A program made the translations under genes and the position numbers. The notes beneath the pieces were generated by a model, which worked only from the letters and a program-made list of their open reading frames with translations, ran no database searches and was not told the origin of the DNA. DNA of 64,000 nucleotides from NCBI RefSeq assembly GCF_026314295.1, contig NZ_CP111108.1, forward strand, positions 868,001 through 932,000, given 5' to 3'. This document shows positions 57,328 through 64,000 of the stretch, piece by piece (the stretch's first letter is position 1; every line of letters begins with the position of its first letter). Origin of the DNA: Caproicibacterium sp. BJN0003. GTDB lineage: Bacteria > Bacillota > Clostridia > Oscillospirales > Acutalibacteraceae.

Positions 57328-58173
57328 ATGCTGGATTTAATAGAAGAAAGAGCATTAAAAGCAAAGCTAACAGCAAAGGATAAAAAAGTTTTAGACTATC
57401 TGCTTCAAAATAAAGAAACTTATTGCTGCTTTGAAACTTCCGGAGAAATTGCGCAGAAGCTTAAAGTTAGCCCGAGCTGCGTGGTACGGCTTTCTGCAAA
57501 ACTTGGATTTGAGAGCTTTTCTCAGCTAAAACGCGTAATGCAGGAGGAACTGTGTAAAAAGCGTGCAGGGGTGAAGATTCCCTATGAAAAAATTGGGCAG
57601 TATGAAAATTTGACGGATGAGCAGAGAATTGCTGCGATTCGTCAGAATATCACTGCAAATATACAAAGGGACCAGCAGATCGAAACCAGCCGATTGATCG
57701 AAGGAGCCAATCTTCTTTTAAATGCAAAACGGATTTTTGTAGTGGGACATCGTTGTGTCGCTGGATTTGCACAGTCATTTGGAGTGATGCTTTCCTGTAT
57801 TCGCCCTCACGTTCAGGTCGTTAACGGAACTTTGCCGATGGTGGATACTCTGTCGGACTTAAATGAGAAGGATGTGCTTGTTGCAATCGCTTTTGAGAGA
57901 TATTCCAGTTCTACTGTTTTTGCAGTGAAAATGGCGAAGGAAGCACATACAAAAGTGATCGCAATGACGGACAGCTATGTTTCTCCAATTGCACAGGGAG
58001 CGGCGGTTACATTGGTCAGCAGCGGCGAAAATTTTTCTTTTTATAATTCTTATGCCAGCCTTGAAATGAATCTTGAGATACTAGTAGGGCTTCTTAGTGC
58101 ACACAATAAAAAGCAGAATGAAGAACGCCTCAAAAAAATGGAGCAGTATCTGGAAAAGAATGGGGAATATTAA
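57328..58173 (+). CDS. MurR/RpiR family transcriptional regulator
   Basis: The 281-residue protein has an N-terminal HTH_6 domain (LTAKDKKVLDYLLQNKE, then SGEIAQKLKVSPSCVVRLSAKLGFESFSQLK, residues about 14-65) and a C-terminal SIS sugar-phosphate-binding domain (about residues 125-255; AKRIFVVGHRCVAGFAQSFG and VLVAIAFERYSSSTVFAVKMAKEAHTKVIAMTD). It senses a phosphosugar and controls catabolic or cell-wall recycling genes in other bacteria. No sugar genes adjoin it; the divergent MATE gene may be a target, which is inference. Confidence 0.9.
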   Translation: MLDLIEERALKAKLTAKDKKVLDYLLQNKETYCCFETSGEIAQKLKVSPSCVVRLSAKLGFESFSQLKRVMQEELCKKRAGVKIPYEKIGQYENLTDEQRIAAIRQNITANIQRDQQIETSRLIEGANLLLNAKRIFVVGHRCVAGFAQSFGVMLSCIRPHVQVVNGTLPMVDTLSDLNEKDVLVAIAFERYSSSTVFAVKMAKEAHTKVIAMTDSYVSPIAQGAAVTLVSSGENFSFYNSYASLEMNLEILVGLLSAHNKKQNEERLKKMEQYLEKNGEY

Positions 58174-58179
58174 AACGAG

Positions 58180-58227
58180 AAACGGTCTGTTGACCCACTT
58201 AAAATTGCCGGGTCAACAGACCGTTTT
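58180..58227. terminator. Bidirectional terminator between the RpiR gene and sigK
   Basis: AAACGGTCTGTTGACCC (58180-58196) pairs perfectly with GGGTCAACAGACCGTTT (58210-58226). The hairpin overlaps the sigK stop codon. Confidence 0.88.
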
Positions 58228-58927
58228 AACTTTTGATGCCAACTTCTTCAAATCGAGCTTTTAGTTTTTCGAGCGCTTTTTTCTCAATACGGCTGACATA
58301 GCTTCTTGAAATCCCAAGCTTTTTGGCAACTTCCCGCTGTGTCAGCGGCTTGTGGTTTTGGAGGCCGTACCGCAGACAGACGATCGTTTGCTCCCGCGGA
58401 GTCAAAGCTTTCTTTATGTAAGCGTGAAGCTGTTCTGATTGTATCTTTCCGTCTAGGTCTTCTGCAATGCTGCGGTCAGAAGCCATTACGTCGCACAAAG
58501 TCAGTTGACCGCCGTCTTTGTCACTGTCAATGGGCTCGTTCATGGAGATATCCTGCGCAGTTTTTCGAAGAGAACGAAAATACATTAAAATTTCATTTTC
58601 TACACATCTTGCGGCGTAACTTGAAAGCTTAATCCCTTTTTCCGGTTTAAAAGTATTGATCGCTTTAATGAGGCCGATTGTGCCAATGGAAATCAAATCA
58701 TCTTGATCCGCAGAACTGCTGTAGTACTTTTTGATAATATGTGCGACCAAACGAAGATTGTGCTCGATTAGTTTTTGCCGGGCGCTGGGATCTCCCTGTG
58801 CCATCCTTTTGAGGCAGTCTTGCTCTTCTGCATAAGAGAGTGCTCTTGGAAATGTTCCGTTGCCTGTAACGTGAAGAACCAGAAAAAGGATTCCGGACAA
58901 GATACCGCCGAAGAGTGCAGTCAGCAT
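58226..58927 (-). CDS. sigK: RNA polymerase sporulation sigma factor sigma-K
   Basis: The 233-residue factor directs late mother-cell transcription in sporulation. It has a hydrophobic pro-sequence (FGGILSGILFLVLHVTGNGTF, about residues 6-26) that must be removed, then region 2 (HNLRLVAHIIKKYY, DLISIGTIGLIKAINTFKPEKGIKLSSYAARCVENEILMYFR, about residues 55-117) and region 4 (LTPREQTIVCLRYGL, TQREVAKKLGISRSYVSRIEKKALEKL, about residues 174-222). The gene is continuous, so it is not split by a skin element. GGAGG precedes the ATG. It shows that the organism belongs to a spore-forming lineage. Confidence 0.95.
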   Translation of the reverse strand: MLTALFGGILSGILFLVLHVTGNGTFPRALSYAEEQDCLKRMAQGDPSARQKLIEHNLRLVAHIIKKYYSSSADQDDLISIGTIGLIKAINTFKPEKGIKLSSYAARCVENEILMYFRSLRKTAQDISMNEPIDSDKDGGQLTLCDVMASDRSIAEDLDGKIQSEQLHAYIKKALTPREQTIVCLRYGLQNHKPLTQREVAKKLGISRSYVSRIEKKALEKLKARFEEVGIKS

Positions 58928-59035
58928 AAAATGACCTCCTTGCTGTTTCGTTTATTCCCAGTCTATGCAATTAATCAAAAAAGTGTTCCGGCTTTTTAAA
59001 ACAAACGTAATTTTGGGCCGGATGAGGTAAAAGTC

Positions 59036-59064
59036 TTTACAAGCCGGGACACATATTGTAAAAT
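59036..59064 (+). promoter_or_regulatory. Promoter of the pyrH-frr-uppS-cdsA-dxr-rseP operon
   Basis: TTTACA (59036-59041), a 17-base spacer and TAAAAT (59059-59064) lie 48 bases before the pyrH ATG. Confidence 0.6.
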
Positions 59065-59111
59065 ATAAAAAAGTATGACCTGCTGAAATACAAAAAATAG
59101 GAGTGTTAAAA

Positions 59112-59831
59112 ATGCAGCCAAAATATAAACGCGTTCTTTTAAAGCTAAGCGGGGAATCCCTCGCTGGAGATGCGGGACACGGAATTGATTTTGATACGGT
59201 CCTTAAAATTTGCCGTCCGATAAAGACTTGTTCTTTGATGGGGGTGCAGATTGCCATTGTTGTAGGCGGCGGCAATTTCTGGCGCGGCCGCTCCAGTGGA
59301 AAGATGGACCGTACTAGAGCCGACCATATGGGAATGTTGGCGACTGCAATCAATGCATTGGGGGTTGCAGATGCTTTGGAGCAGTTGGGGGTAGCGGTGC
59401 GTGTACAGACAGCAATCGCTATGCAGGAGATTGCTGAGCCTTATATCCGTAACCGCGCAGTCCGCCATCTTGAGAAAAACCGTATTGTCGTTTTGGGCTG
59501 TGGTACCGGAAATCCGTTCTTCTCTACGGATACTGCTGCTGCTCTGCGTGCTGCCGAAATTGATGCGGATATTATTTTAAAGGCAACTATGGTGGATGGA
59601 ATCTATGACAGTGATCCAAAAAAGAATCCGGATGCCAAAAAGTTTGAGACACTAACTTATATGGATGTGCTCAATAAAGATTTAAAAGTTATGGACAGCA
59701 CAGCTGCTTCCCTTTGCAGGGATAATCATATTCCAATTTGCGTATTTGATATTGCAGACCCTAATAATATTGAAAAGGCAATTTGTGGCCAGCCAATCGG
59801 TACAATCGTAAAGGAGGATGAAGTCCTATGA
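59112..59831 (+). CDS. pyrH: UMP kinase
   Basis: The 239-residue hexameric kinase makes UDP from UMP. Family parts are [15 protein letters not shown] (residues about 5-19), [12 protein letters not shown] (about residues 53-64), [20 protein letters not shown] (about residues 74-93) and [20 protein letters not shown] (about residues 134-153). The ATG at 59112 is eight bases after AGGAG; a GTG at 59103 is part of that site. It overlaps frr in an ATGA. Confidence 0.97.
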   Translation: MQPKYKRVLLKLSGESLAGDAGHGIDFDTVLKICRPIKTCSLMGVQIAIVVGGGNFWRGRSSGKMDRTRADHMGMLATAINALGVADALEQLGVAVRVQTAIAMQEIAEPYIRNRAVRHLEKNRIVVLGCGTGNPFFSTDTAAALRAAEIDADIILKATMVDGIYDSDPKKNPDAKKFETLTYMDVLNKDLKVMDSTAASLCRDNHIPICVFDIADPNNIEKAICGQPIGTIVKEDEVL

Positions 59832-60382
59832 AACAGGTATTGGATCAATCAGAATCTAAAATGCAGAAAACGCTGAGCGTACTTCGGGAAGAGTATGTAG
59901 AGATACGCGCAGGACGTGCAAATCCAAATGTGCTCAATAAAGTGATGGTCGATTATTATGGAACTCCTACTGCAATTAGCCAGCTTGCGGCTGTTTCAGT
60001 AACAGAAGCGCGTGTTTTAACGATTCAGCCGTGGGATCAGTCGGTCTGCCATGCGGTTGAAAAAGCAATCCTTTCTTCTGATATTGGGATCAATCCGCAG
60101 TCTGACGGCAAAGTAATTCGGTTGATTTTTCCGCAGATGACAGAGGATCGCCGCAAAGAGTTGGCAAAAGAAATTGCAAAGCAGGCAGAAGAATCTAAAA
60201 TTGCTATTCGTTCAATTCGACGTGATGCGATGGAAAAATTAAAGAGCATGAAGAAGTCGACAGAGATTACAGAGGACGATTTAAAAGAAGCTGAGAAAAA
60301 AATGCAGGATCTTACGGATAAATACTGTAAAGAGATAGATACTCTTCTTGAGAAGAAGAAAAAGGAAATCATGGAGATTTAG
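59828..60382 (+). CDS. frr: Ribosome recycling factor
   Basis: The 184-residue protein splits post-termination ribosomes with EF-G. The three-helix domain I ([49 protein letters not shown], about residues 9-57) and the domain II centre are canonical, as is the C-terminal helix with [20 protein letters not shown]. Its length matches the family. Confidence 0.97.
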   Translation: MKQVLDQSESKMQKTLSVLREEYVEIRAGRANPNVLNKVMVDYYGTPTAISQLAAVSVTEARVLTIQPWDQSVCHAVEKAILSSDIGINPQSDGKVIRLIFPQMTEDRRKELAKEIAKQAEESKIAIRSIRRDAMEKLKSMKKSTEITEDDLKEAEKKMQDLTDKYCKEIDTLLEKKKKEIMEI

Positions 60383-60408
60383 ATTTTAAAATCAAGTGAG
60401 GACTGCGC

Positions 60409-61143
60409 ATGGAAAAACAGTATGTAAGCGCCGCGCCGGCACCGGAGTGCCTGCCGGCGCATCTTGGCATTATCATGGATGGAAATGGCCGATGGGCCGA
60501 AAAGAAAGGACTGCCGCGTTCTGCAGGGCATACCGCCGGAGCTGCTGTCTTTAAAAAGATTACTCGCTATGCAAGTTCCATTGGAATTCGCTATCTGACG
60601 GTGTATGCTTTTTCGACTGAAAATTGGTCTCGCCCGCAGGAAGAAGTGGGAGCCTTGATGATTTTGTTTAAAAAATATCTGCAGGATTCTCTGCGGGATT
60701 TTCGCAATGATGATATCAAGGTGCGCTTTATTGGAGATACCAGTAAATTTTCCCCGGATTTGAAAAAGCTGATTGAAGAGACCCGGGAAGTTTGTAAGGA
60801 CCGTACCGGTATGGTGCTCAATATTGCTATGAATTACGGTGGGCGGGCAGAAATTGTCAATGCAGTTCATGAAATTGCAGAGAACGTGCAAAAAGGAATG
60901 CTGATTCCGGAAGAAATTGATGAAAAATTGATCTCTTCCTATATGGATACCGCAGGACAGCCGGATCCCGATTTGATTATTCGGCCAAGCGGAGAGCATC
61001 GAATTTCAAATTTTCTGTTGTGGCAGTCGGCCTATACCGAATATGTGACGATGGATATTCTCTGGCCGGATTTTGTACCGGGGAATTTAAACTGGGCTCT
61101 ACAGGAGTATGTACACCGCAATCGGCGGTTTGGAGGAGTGTAA
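60409..61143 (+). CDS. uppS: Isoprenyl transferase (undecaprenyl diphosphate synthase)
   Basis: The 244-residue cis-prenyltransferase makes the lipid carrier for cell-wall synthesis. Signature segments: HLGIIMDGNGRWAEKKGLPRSAGHTAGA (about residues 18-45, catalytic Asp in MDGNGRW), YLTVYAFSTENWSRP (about residues 64-78) and DLIIRPSGEHRISNFLLWQSAYTEYV (about residues 190-215). It is followed three bases later by cdsA. Confidence 0.97.
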   Translation: MEKQYVSAAPAPECLPAHLGIIMDGNGRWAEKKGLPRSAGHTAGAAVFKKITRYASSIGIRYLTVYAFSTENWSRPQEEVGALMILFKKYLQDSLRDFRNDDIKVRFIGDTSKFSPDLKKLIEETREVCKDRTGMVLNIAMNYGGRAEIVNAVHEIAENVQKGMLIPEEIDEKLISSYMDTAGQPDPDLIIRPSGEHRISNFLLWQSAYTEYVTMDILWPDFVPGNLNWALQEYVHRNRRFGGV

Positions 61144-61146
61144 ACC

Positions 61147-61983
61147 ATGTTTTCTTCTTTAAAAGACCGTTCATTTTCCGCGGGAATCATTATCCTTTTT
61201 TTGGGTGCTGTTGTCATTTTTAATTCTATTTTTCCACTGGCACTCAATATTGCGATCGCTTTGATTTCAGCTGCATCAATGTACGAGATTGCTTTGGCAT
61301 TAGGTGTTTCAAAAAAGCCGATGCTCCTTTGGCCTACTCTGATTTTTGCCTGTGTTTTGCCGTTCCTCTCTATGGGCCTTCAGGAGGCAACCGCTTATTT
61401 TCTTTACACGGTTGTCCTTTTTAGTACCATGATTTTTTATCATGATCTGATTTCATTCCGAGAAGTTGGTGTCCTCTATAGTGTAGCGCTTTTGATTCCG
61501 ACTGCTTTGGAAACGCTGATTCAACTGCGGCATATTGGCGGAAAGCATGGAATGTTTTATGTGATTGTTGCAATTTTTGCTGCATGGCTTGCGGATGTGG
61601 GGGCCTATTTTGCAGGAAACTGGTTTGGAAAACGTAAGCTTTGTCCGAATATCAGCCCGAAAAAAACTGTCGAGGGTGTGATTGGCGGATTCGTTTTTGA
61701 AATTGGAATGTTGCTTTTGTCTGGGTGGTTTTTCCAGGATGTTTTCTGGGCTGGCCAGGTAAGAGTTTGTTATTTTACACTTTTTGTGATCGGAGTTGGC
61801 GGTTCAGCTCTTTCTGTAATCGGTGATTTGAGCTTTTCTCTTATTAAAAGAAGCTGCCATATTAAAGATTTCAGTGAGATCCTTCCCGGTCATGGCGGAA
61901 TTCTCGATCGATTTGACAGCGTCATTTTTGTTGCACCATTTGTTTCGATTCTGCTCAGATTTATGCCGCTTGTCTATACCTAA
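61147..61983 (+). CDS. cdsA: Phosphatidate cytidylyltransferase
   Basis: The 278-residue membrane enzyme makes CDP-diacylglycerol. It has about eight helices and the C-terminal signature DLSFSLIKRSCHIKDFSEILPGHGGILDRFDS (about residues 228-259); the DVGAYFAGNWFGKRK segment with Asp (about residues 152-166) is also conserved. It overlaps nothing and lies between uppS and dxr. Confidence 0.95.
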   Translation: MFSSLKDRSFSAGIIILFLGAVVIFNSIFPLALNIAIALISAASMYEIALALGVSKKPMLLWPTLIFACVLPFLSMGLQEATAYFLYTVVLFSTMIFYHDLISFREVGVLYSVALLIPTALETLIQLRHIGGKHGMFYVIVAIFAAWLADVGAYFAGNWFGKRKLCPNISPKKTVEGVIGGFVFEIGMLLLSGWFFQDVFWAGQVRVCYFTLFVIGVGGSALSVIGDLSFSLIKRSCHIKDFSEILPGHGGILDRFDSVIFVAPFVSILLRFMPLVYT

Positions 61984-62016
61984 AAGAAAATTAGAAAGAA
62001 TAACCTGGTGAATAGA

Positions 62017-63168
62017 ATGAAAAAAATTGCTGTTTTGGGTTCTACAGGATCGATTGGAACTCAGACTTTGGAGGTTGTCCGCAGTCTGGGAATGTCGGTC
62101 TGCGCCCTTGCTGCACATTCGAATATTGATCTGCTCGAAAAGCAGGCACGAGAATTCAAACCGCAACTTGTTGCGGCTTTTGATTTACATGCCGCAAAAG
62201 ACCTTCGGATTCGGCTGAAAGATACTGGAATTAAAGTCGTTCAGGGAATGGAAGGCTTGTGTGAAGCGGCAACGATTCCGCAGGCAGATCTGATCCTCAA
62301 CGCAGTTGTTGGAATGGTTGGGTTAAAACCGACGCTGCAGGCAATCGCTGCAAATAAAGACGTAGCGCTCGCCAATAAAGAAACTCTGGTAGCCGGCGGT
62401 CAGCTTGTGATGGATGCAGTACGCCAGCGCCGAATTCAGCTGATTCCAGTCGACAGTGAACACAGTGCGATTTTTCAATGCCTTCAGGCGGCGGATCCTA
62501 AAGAGCTCAATAAGATTCTTTTAACTGCTTCCGGTGGTCCGTTTTTTGGAAAGAAAGCGGAGGAGCTAAAAAATGTAACACCGCAGATGGCTTTAAAACA
62601 CCCAAATTGGAAAATGGGTGCAAAAGTGACAATTGATTCTGCTACTATGATGAATAAGGGCTTAGAGATGATGGAAGCAGGCTGGCTTTTCCATGTTCCG
62701 GCGTCTATGATCGAAGTAGTGATTCACCGGGAGAGCATTGTGCATTCTATGGTCGAATTTCAGGATCATGCGATTTTGGCACAGATGGGCGTTACCGATA
62801 TGCGGCTGCCAATTCAATATGCGCTTACATACCCCAAGCGAGTGGAAGGACCTGTAGAGGAGCTTTCCCTTACAGATGTAGGAAAACTGACTTTCTATCC
62901 GCCGGATGAGAAAACTTTTACTTGTCTGCATGCTTGTAAAGTTGCTATGGATCGCGGTGGATTGGCTCCGGCTGCAGCAAACGGTGCCAATGAGGCGGCA
63001 GTATCTCTTTTCCTGCAGGGGAAGATCGGATTTTTGCAGATTGGAGAATTGGTAACTGCTGCTTTGGAAGAGCAGAAAGATGTACCGTCCTCTACACTGG
63101 ACGAAATTCTTGCAGCAGATCAGGCGGCAAGACAGTTTGTACTTGAAAAAGCCGGACAACATTTTTAA
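62017..63168 (+). CDS. dxr: 1-deoxy-D-xylulose-5-phosphate reductoisomerase
   Basis: The 383-residue enzyme catalyses the committed step of the MEP isoprenoid pathway. NADPH binds at LGSTGSIGTQTL (residues 7-18); metal and substrate residues lie in ALANKETLVAGG (about residues 121-132), PVDSEHSAIFQCL (about residues 146-158) and LTASGGPF (about residues 171-178). I start at the ATG at 62017; a GTG at 62008 is in frame but overlaps the GGTGA used as binding site. Confidence 0.96.
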   Translation: MKKIAVLGSTGSIGTQTLEVVRSLGMSVCALAAHSNIDLLEKQAREFKPQLVAAFDLHAAKDLRIRLKDTGIKVVQGMEGLCEAATIPQADLILNAVVGMVGLKPTLQAIAANKDVALANKETLVAGGQLVMDAVRQRRIQLIPVDSEHSAIFQCLQAADPKELNKILLTASGGPFFGKKAEELKNVTPQMALKHPNWKMGAKVTIDSATMMNKGLEMMEAGWLFHVPASMIEVVIHRESIVHSMVEFQDHAILAQMGVTDMRLPIQYALTYPKRVEGPVEELSLTDVGKLTFYPPDEKTFTCLHACKVAMDRGGLAPAAANGANEAAVSLFLQGKIGFLQIGELVTAALEEQKDVPSSTLDEILAADQAARQFVLEKAGQHF

Positions 63169-63189
63169 TTTTTACAAGGGGGACATTCA

Positions 63190-64000
63190 ATGACCGTACT
63201 CGTCATTATCATTGCAGTGCTGCTGTTTGGATTGGTAATCCTGATTCATGAAGGAGGCCATTTTGTAACGGCAAAGCTTTGTGGAATCCAAGTAAATGAA
63301 TTTGCAATCGGTATGGGTCCGAAGCTTTTTCATTTCACAAAAGGAGAAACAGAGTATTCCCTGCGCCTATTCCCAATCGGGGGATTTTGCGCAATGGAGG
63401 GAGAGGACGAGGAAAGCAATAACGAGAACGCTTTTGAAAACAAGCCAATTTGGAAACGAGCTCTAGTAATTGCCATGGGGGCAATTATGAACATGGTTTT
63501 AGGATTTGTATTTGTCATGATTTTGCTGATTCCACAGCAGAAATTTGCTTCTACGACGATCAGTGTCTTCCAAGACAATTCTGCTACACAGGCGGCAGGA
63601 CTCCAAGTTGGAGACCGGATTACAGGAATCGACGGGTATTGGGTAAATACAGATAAAGATTTGAATTTTGCTCTGGCTCTGGCAAATCCCAATGACGTTG
63701 ATCTGACGGTCCAGAGAGACGGAAAGACGATAGAATTTTCAGACATTAAGTTCCATACAACGCAGACGCAGGACGGCTCACAGGTGCTAACGCTGGACTT
63801 TTATGTGATGCCTGTAGAGAAAAATTTTGGAACCGTTATGACGAAAACTTTTGATGATACGATTTCAACAGTCCGAATGGTTTGGGCGAGCCTTGCAGGA
63901 ATTGCACAGGGCAGATTCGGCTTAAAAGATATTGCAGGGCCGGTAGGGACATTCAGCATGATCGGAAAAGTAGCAAGCCAAAGTGTAGAGAACGGTGGAT
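63190..64000 (+). CDS. rseP: Site-2 protease RseP/RasP (partial, C-terminus off the window)
   Basis: The visible 270 residues start with a membrane helix carrying the zinc-binding LIHEGGHFVTAKLCG (HExxH, about residues 18-32), the FAIGMGPKLF and LRLFPIGGFCAMEGE segments, a second helix, and a PDZ domain (about residues 125-190). It cuts membrane-embedded substrates such as anti-sigma factors. AGGGGGA precedes the ATG. It is the last visible member of the operon; the gene runs off the right edge, including its second metal motif. Confidence 0.95.
   Translation, partial: MTVLVIIIAVLLFGLVILIHEGGHFVTAKLCGIQVNEFAIGMGPKLFHFTKGETEYSLRLFPIGGFCAMEGEDEESNNENAFENKPIWKRALVIAMGAIMNMVLGFVFVMILLIPQQKFASTTISVFQDNSATQAAGLQVGDRITGIDGYWVNTDKDLNFALALANPNDVDLTVQRDGKTIEFSDIKFHTTQTQDGSQVLTLDFYVMPVEKNFGTVMTKTFDDTISTVRMVWASLAGIAQGRFGLKDIAGPVGTFSMIGKVASQSVENGG

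Noticed and set aside
58226-58927. A skin-type element interrupting sigK
   Set aside because: The reading frame of sigma-K is continuous through regions 2 and 4.
1-64000. CRISPR arrays, prophage or complete insertion sequences
   Set aside because: No regularly spaced direct repeats, no phage structural or integrase genes and no transposase-like frames were seen on either strand.

Overview
The window reads as a chromosomal segment of an anaerobic, endospore-forming Firmicute of the class Clostridia, probably an Oscillospiraceae-type fermenter. The basis is AGGAGG-type ribosome binding sites, an Rnf (not Nqr) complex, acetate kinase and lactate dehydrogenase, an intact sporulation factor sigma-K, an SRP RNA upstream of dnaX, minor spore-protein-like small ORFs and DUF6465-type proteins. 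The genus cannot be fixed from sequence alone. No prophage, complete insertion sequence or CRISPR array is visible; this is mostly ordinary chromosome with a few poorly described accessory modules.

Layout. 1-3023: a TPP-riboswitch-controlled operon on the minus strand for uptake of a thiamine precursor (thiamine-binding protein, permease, lipoprotein, ATPase; the ATPase runs off the left edge). 3.1-5.7 kb: DUF212 membrane protein, type-4 uracil-DNA glycosylase, FAD oxidoreductase. 5.7-9.4 kb: glutamine catabolism (glutaminase plus AGCS symporter, divergent LysR regulator). 9.5-14 kb: mutarotase-like protein, TmcAL, acetate kinase, thioredoxin with an Rrf2 regulator. 14-16 kb: an intergenic stretch with a possible decayed gene, a polytopic membrane protein and tRNA-Lys. 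16.2-20 kb: a MerR/zinc-ribbon/methyltransferase-like regulator divergent from an AGCS symporter and a C26 gamma-glutamyl hydrolase. 20.2-24.6 kb: a six-gene uncharacterised ABC export or immunity-type cluster. 24.9-28.3 kb: PepV dipeptidase, SGNH hydrolase, lactate dehydrogenase. 28.4-35.5 kb: rnfCDGEAB followed, upstream in the same direction, by a Gx-transporter-like protein, a NusG-domain-II protein and ApbE flavin transferase. 35.7-39.5 kb: YbaK deacylase, TrmB, and metNIQ behind a perfect consensus promoter. 39.6-43.7 kb: small membrane protein, hydroxyacid dehydrogenase, DUF6465, flavodoxin, AlkD-like, Nudix. 43.9-48.2 kb: a second TPP-riboswitch operon (thiM-thiE-HAD-thiD-cytX). 48.3-51 kb: a 46-aa small protein, TspO, a membrane FMN-binding protein, ATC-hydrolase-like protein. 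51.3-55.6 kb: tmRNA, smpB, recR, ybaB, dnaX, SRP RNA and a frameshifted CmpB-type gene. 55.8-58.9 kb: MATE exporter, RpiR regulator, sigK. 59.1-64 kb: the conserved pyrH-frr-uppS-cdsA-dxr-rseP operon, cut at the right edge.

How it fits together. The two TPP-switched operons form a salvage regulon: import of pyrimidine precursors (ThiXYZ-like, CytX), kinases for both thiamine halves (ThiD, ThiM) and their coupling (ThiE); no thiC or thiG is seen here. Rnf, ApbE, the NusG-II and Gx proteins and the distant FMN-binding membrane protein suggest extracytosolic flavin-based electron transfer. Two separate AGCS loci, each with an amidohydrolase and its own divergent regulator, point to use of glutamine and gamma-glutamyl compounds. 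The most interesting under-described items are the MerR/zinc-ribbon/methyltransferase-like regulator with its MerR-style promoter, the DUF5028-like ABC cluster with a leader hairpin, the operator array upstream of the ATC-hydrolase homologue, and two unlisted small ORFs.
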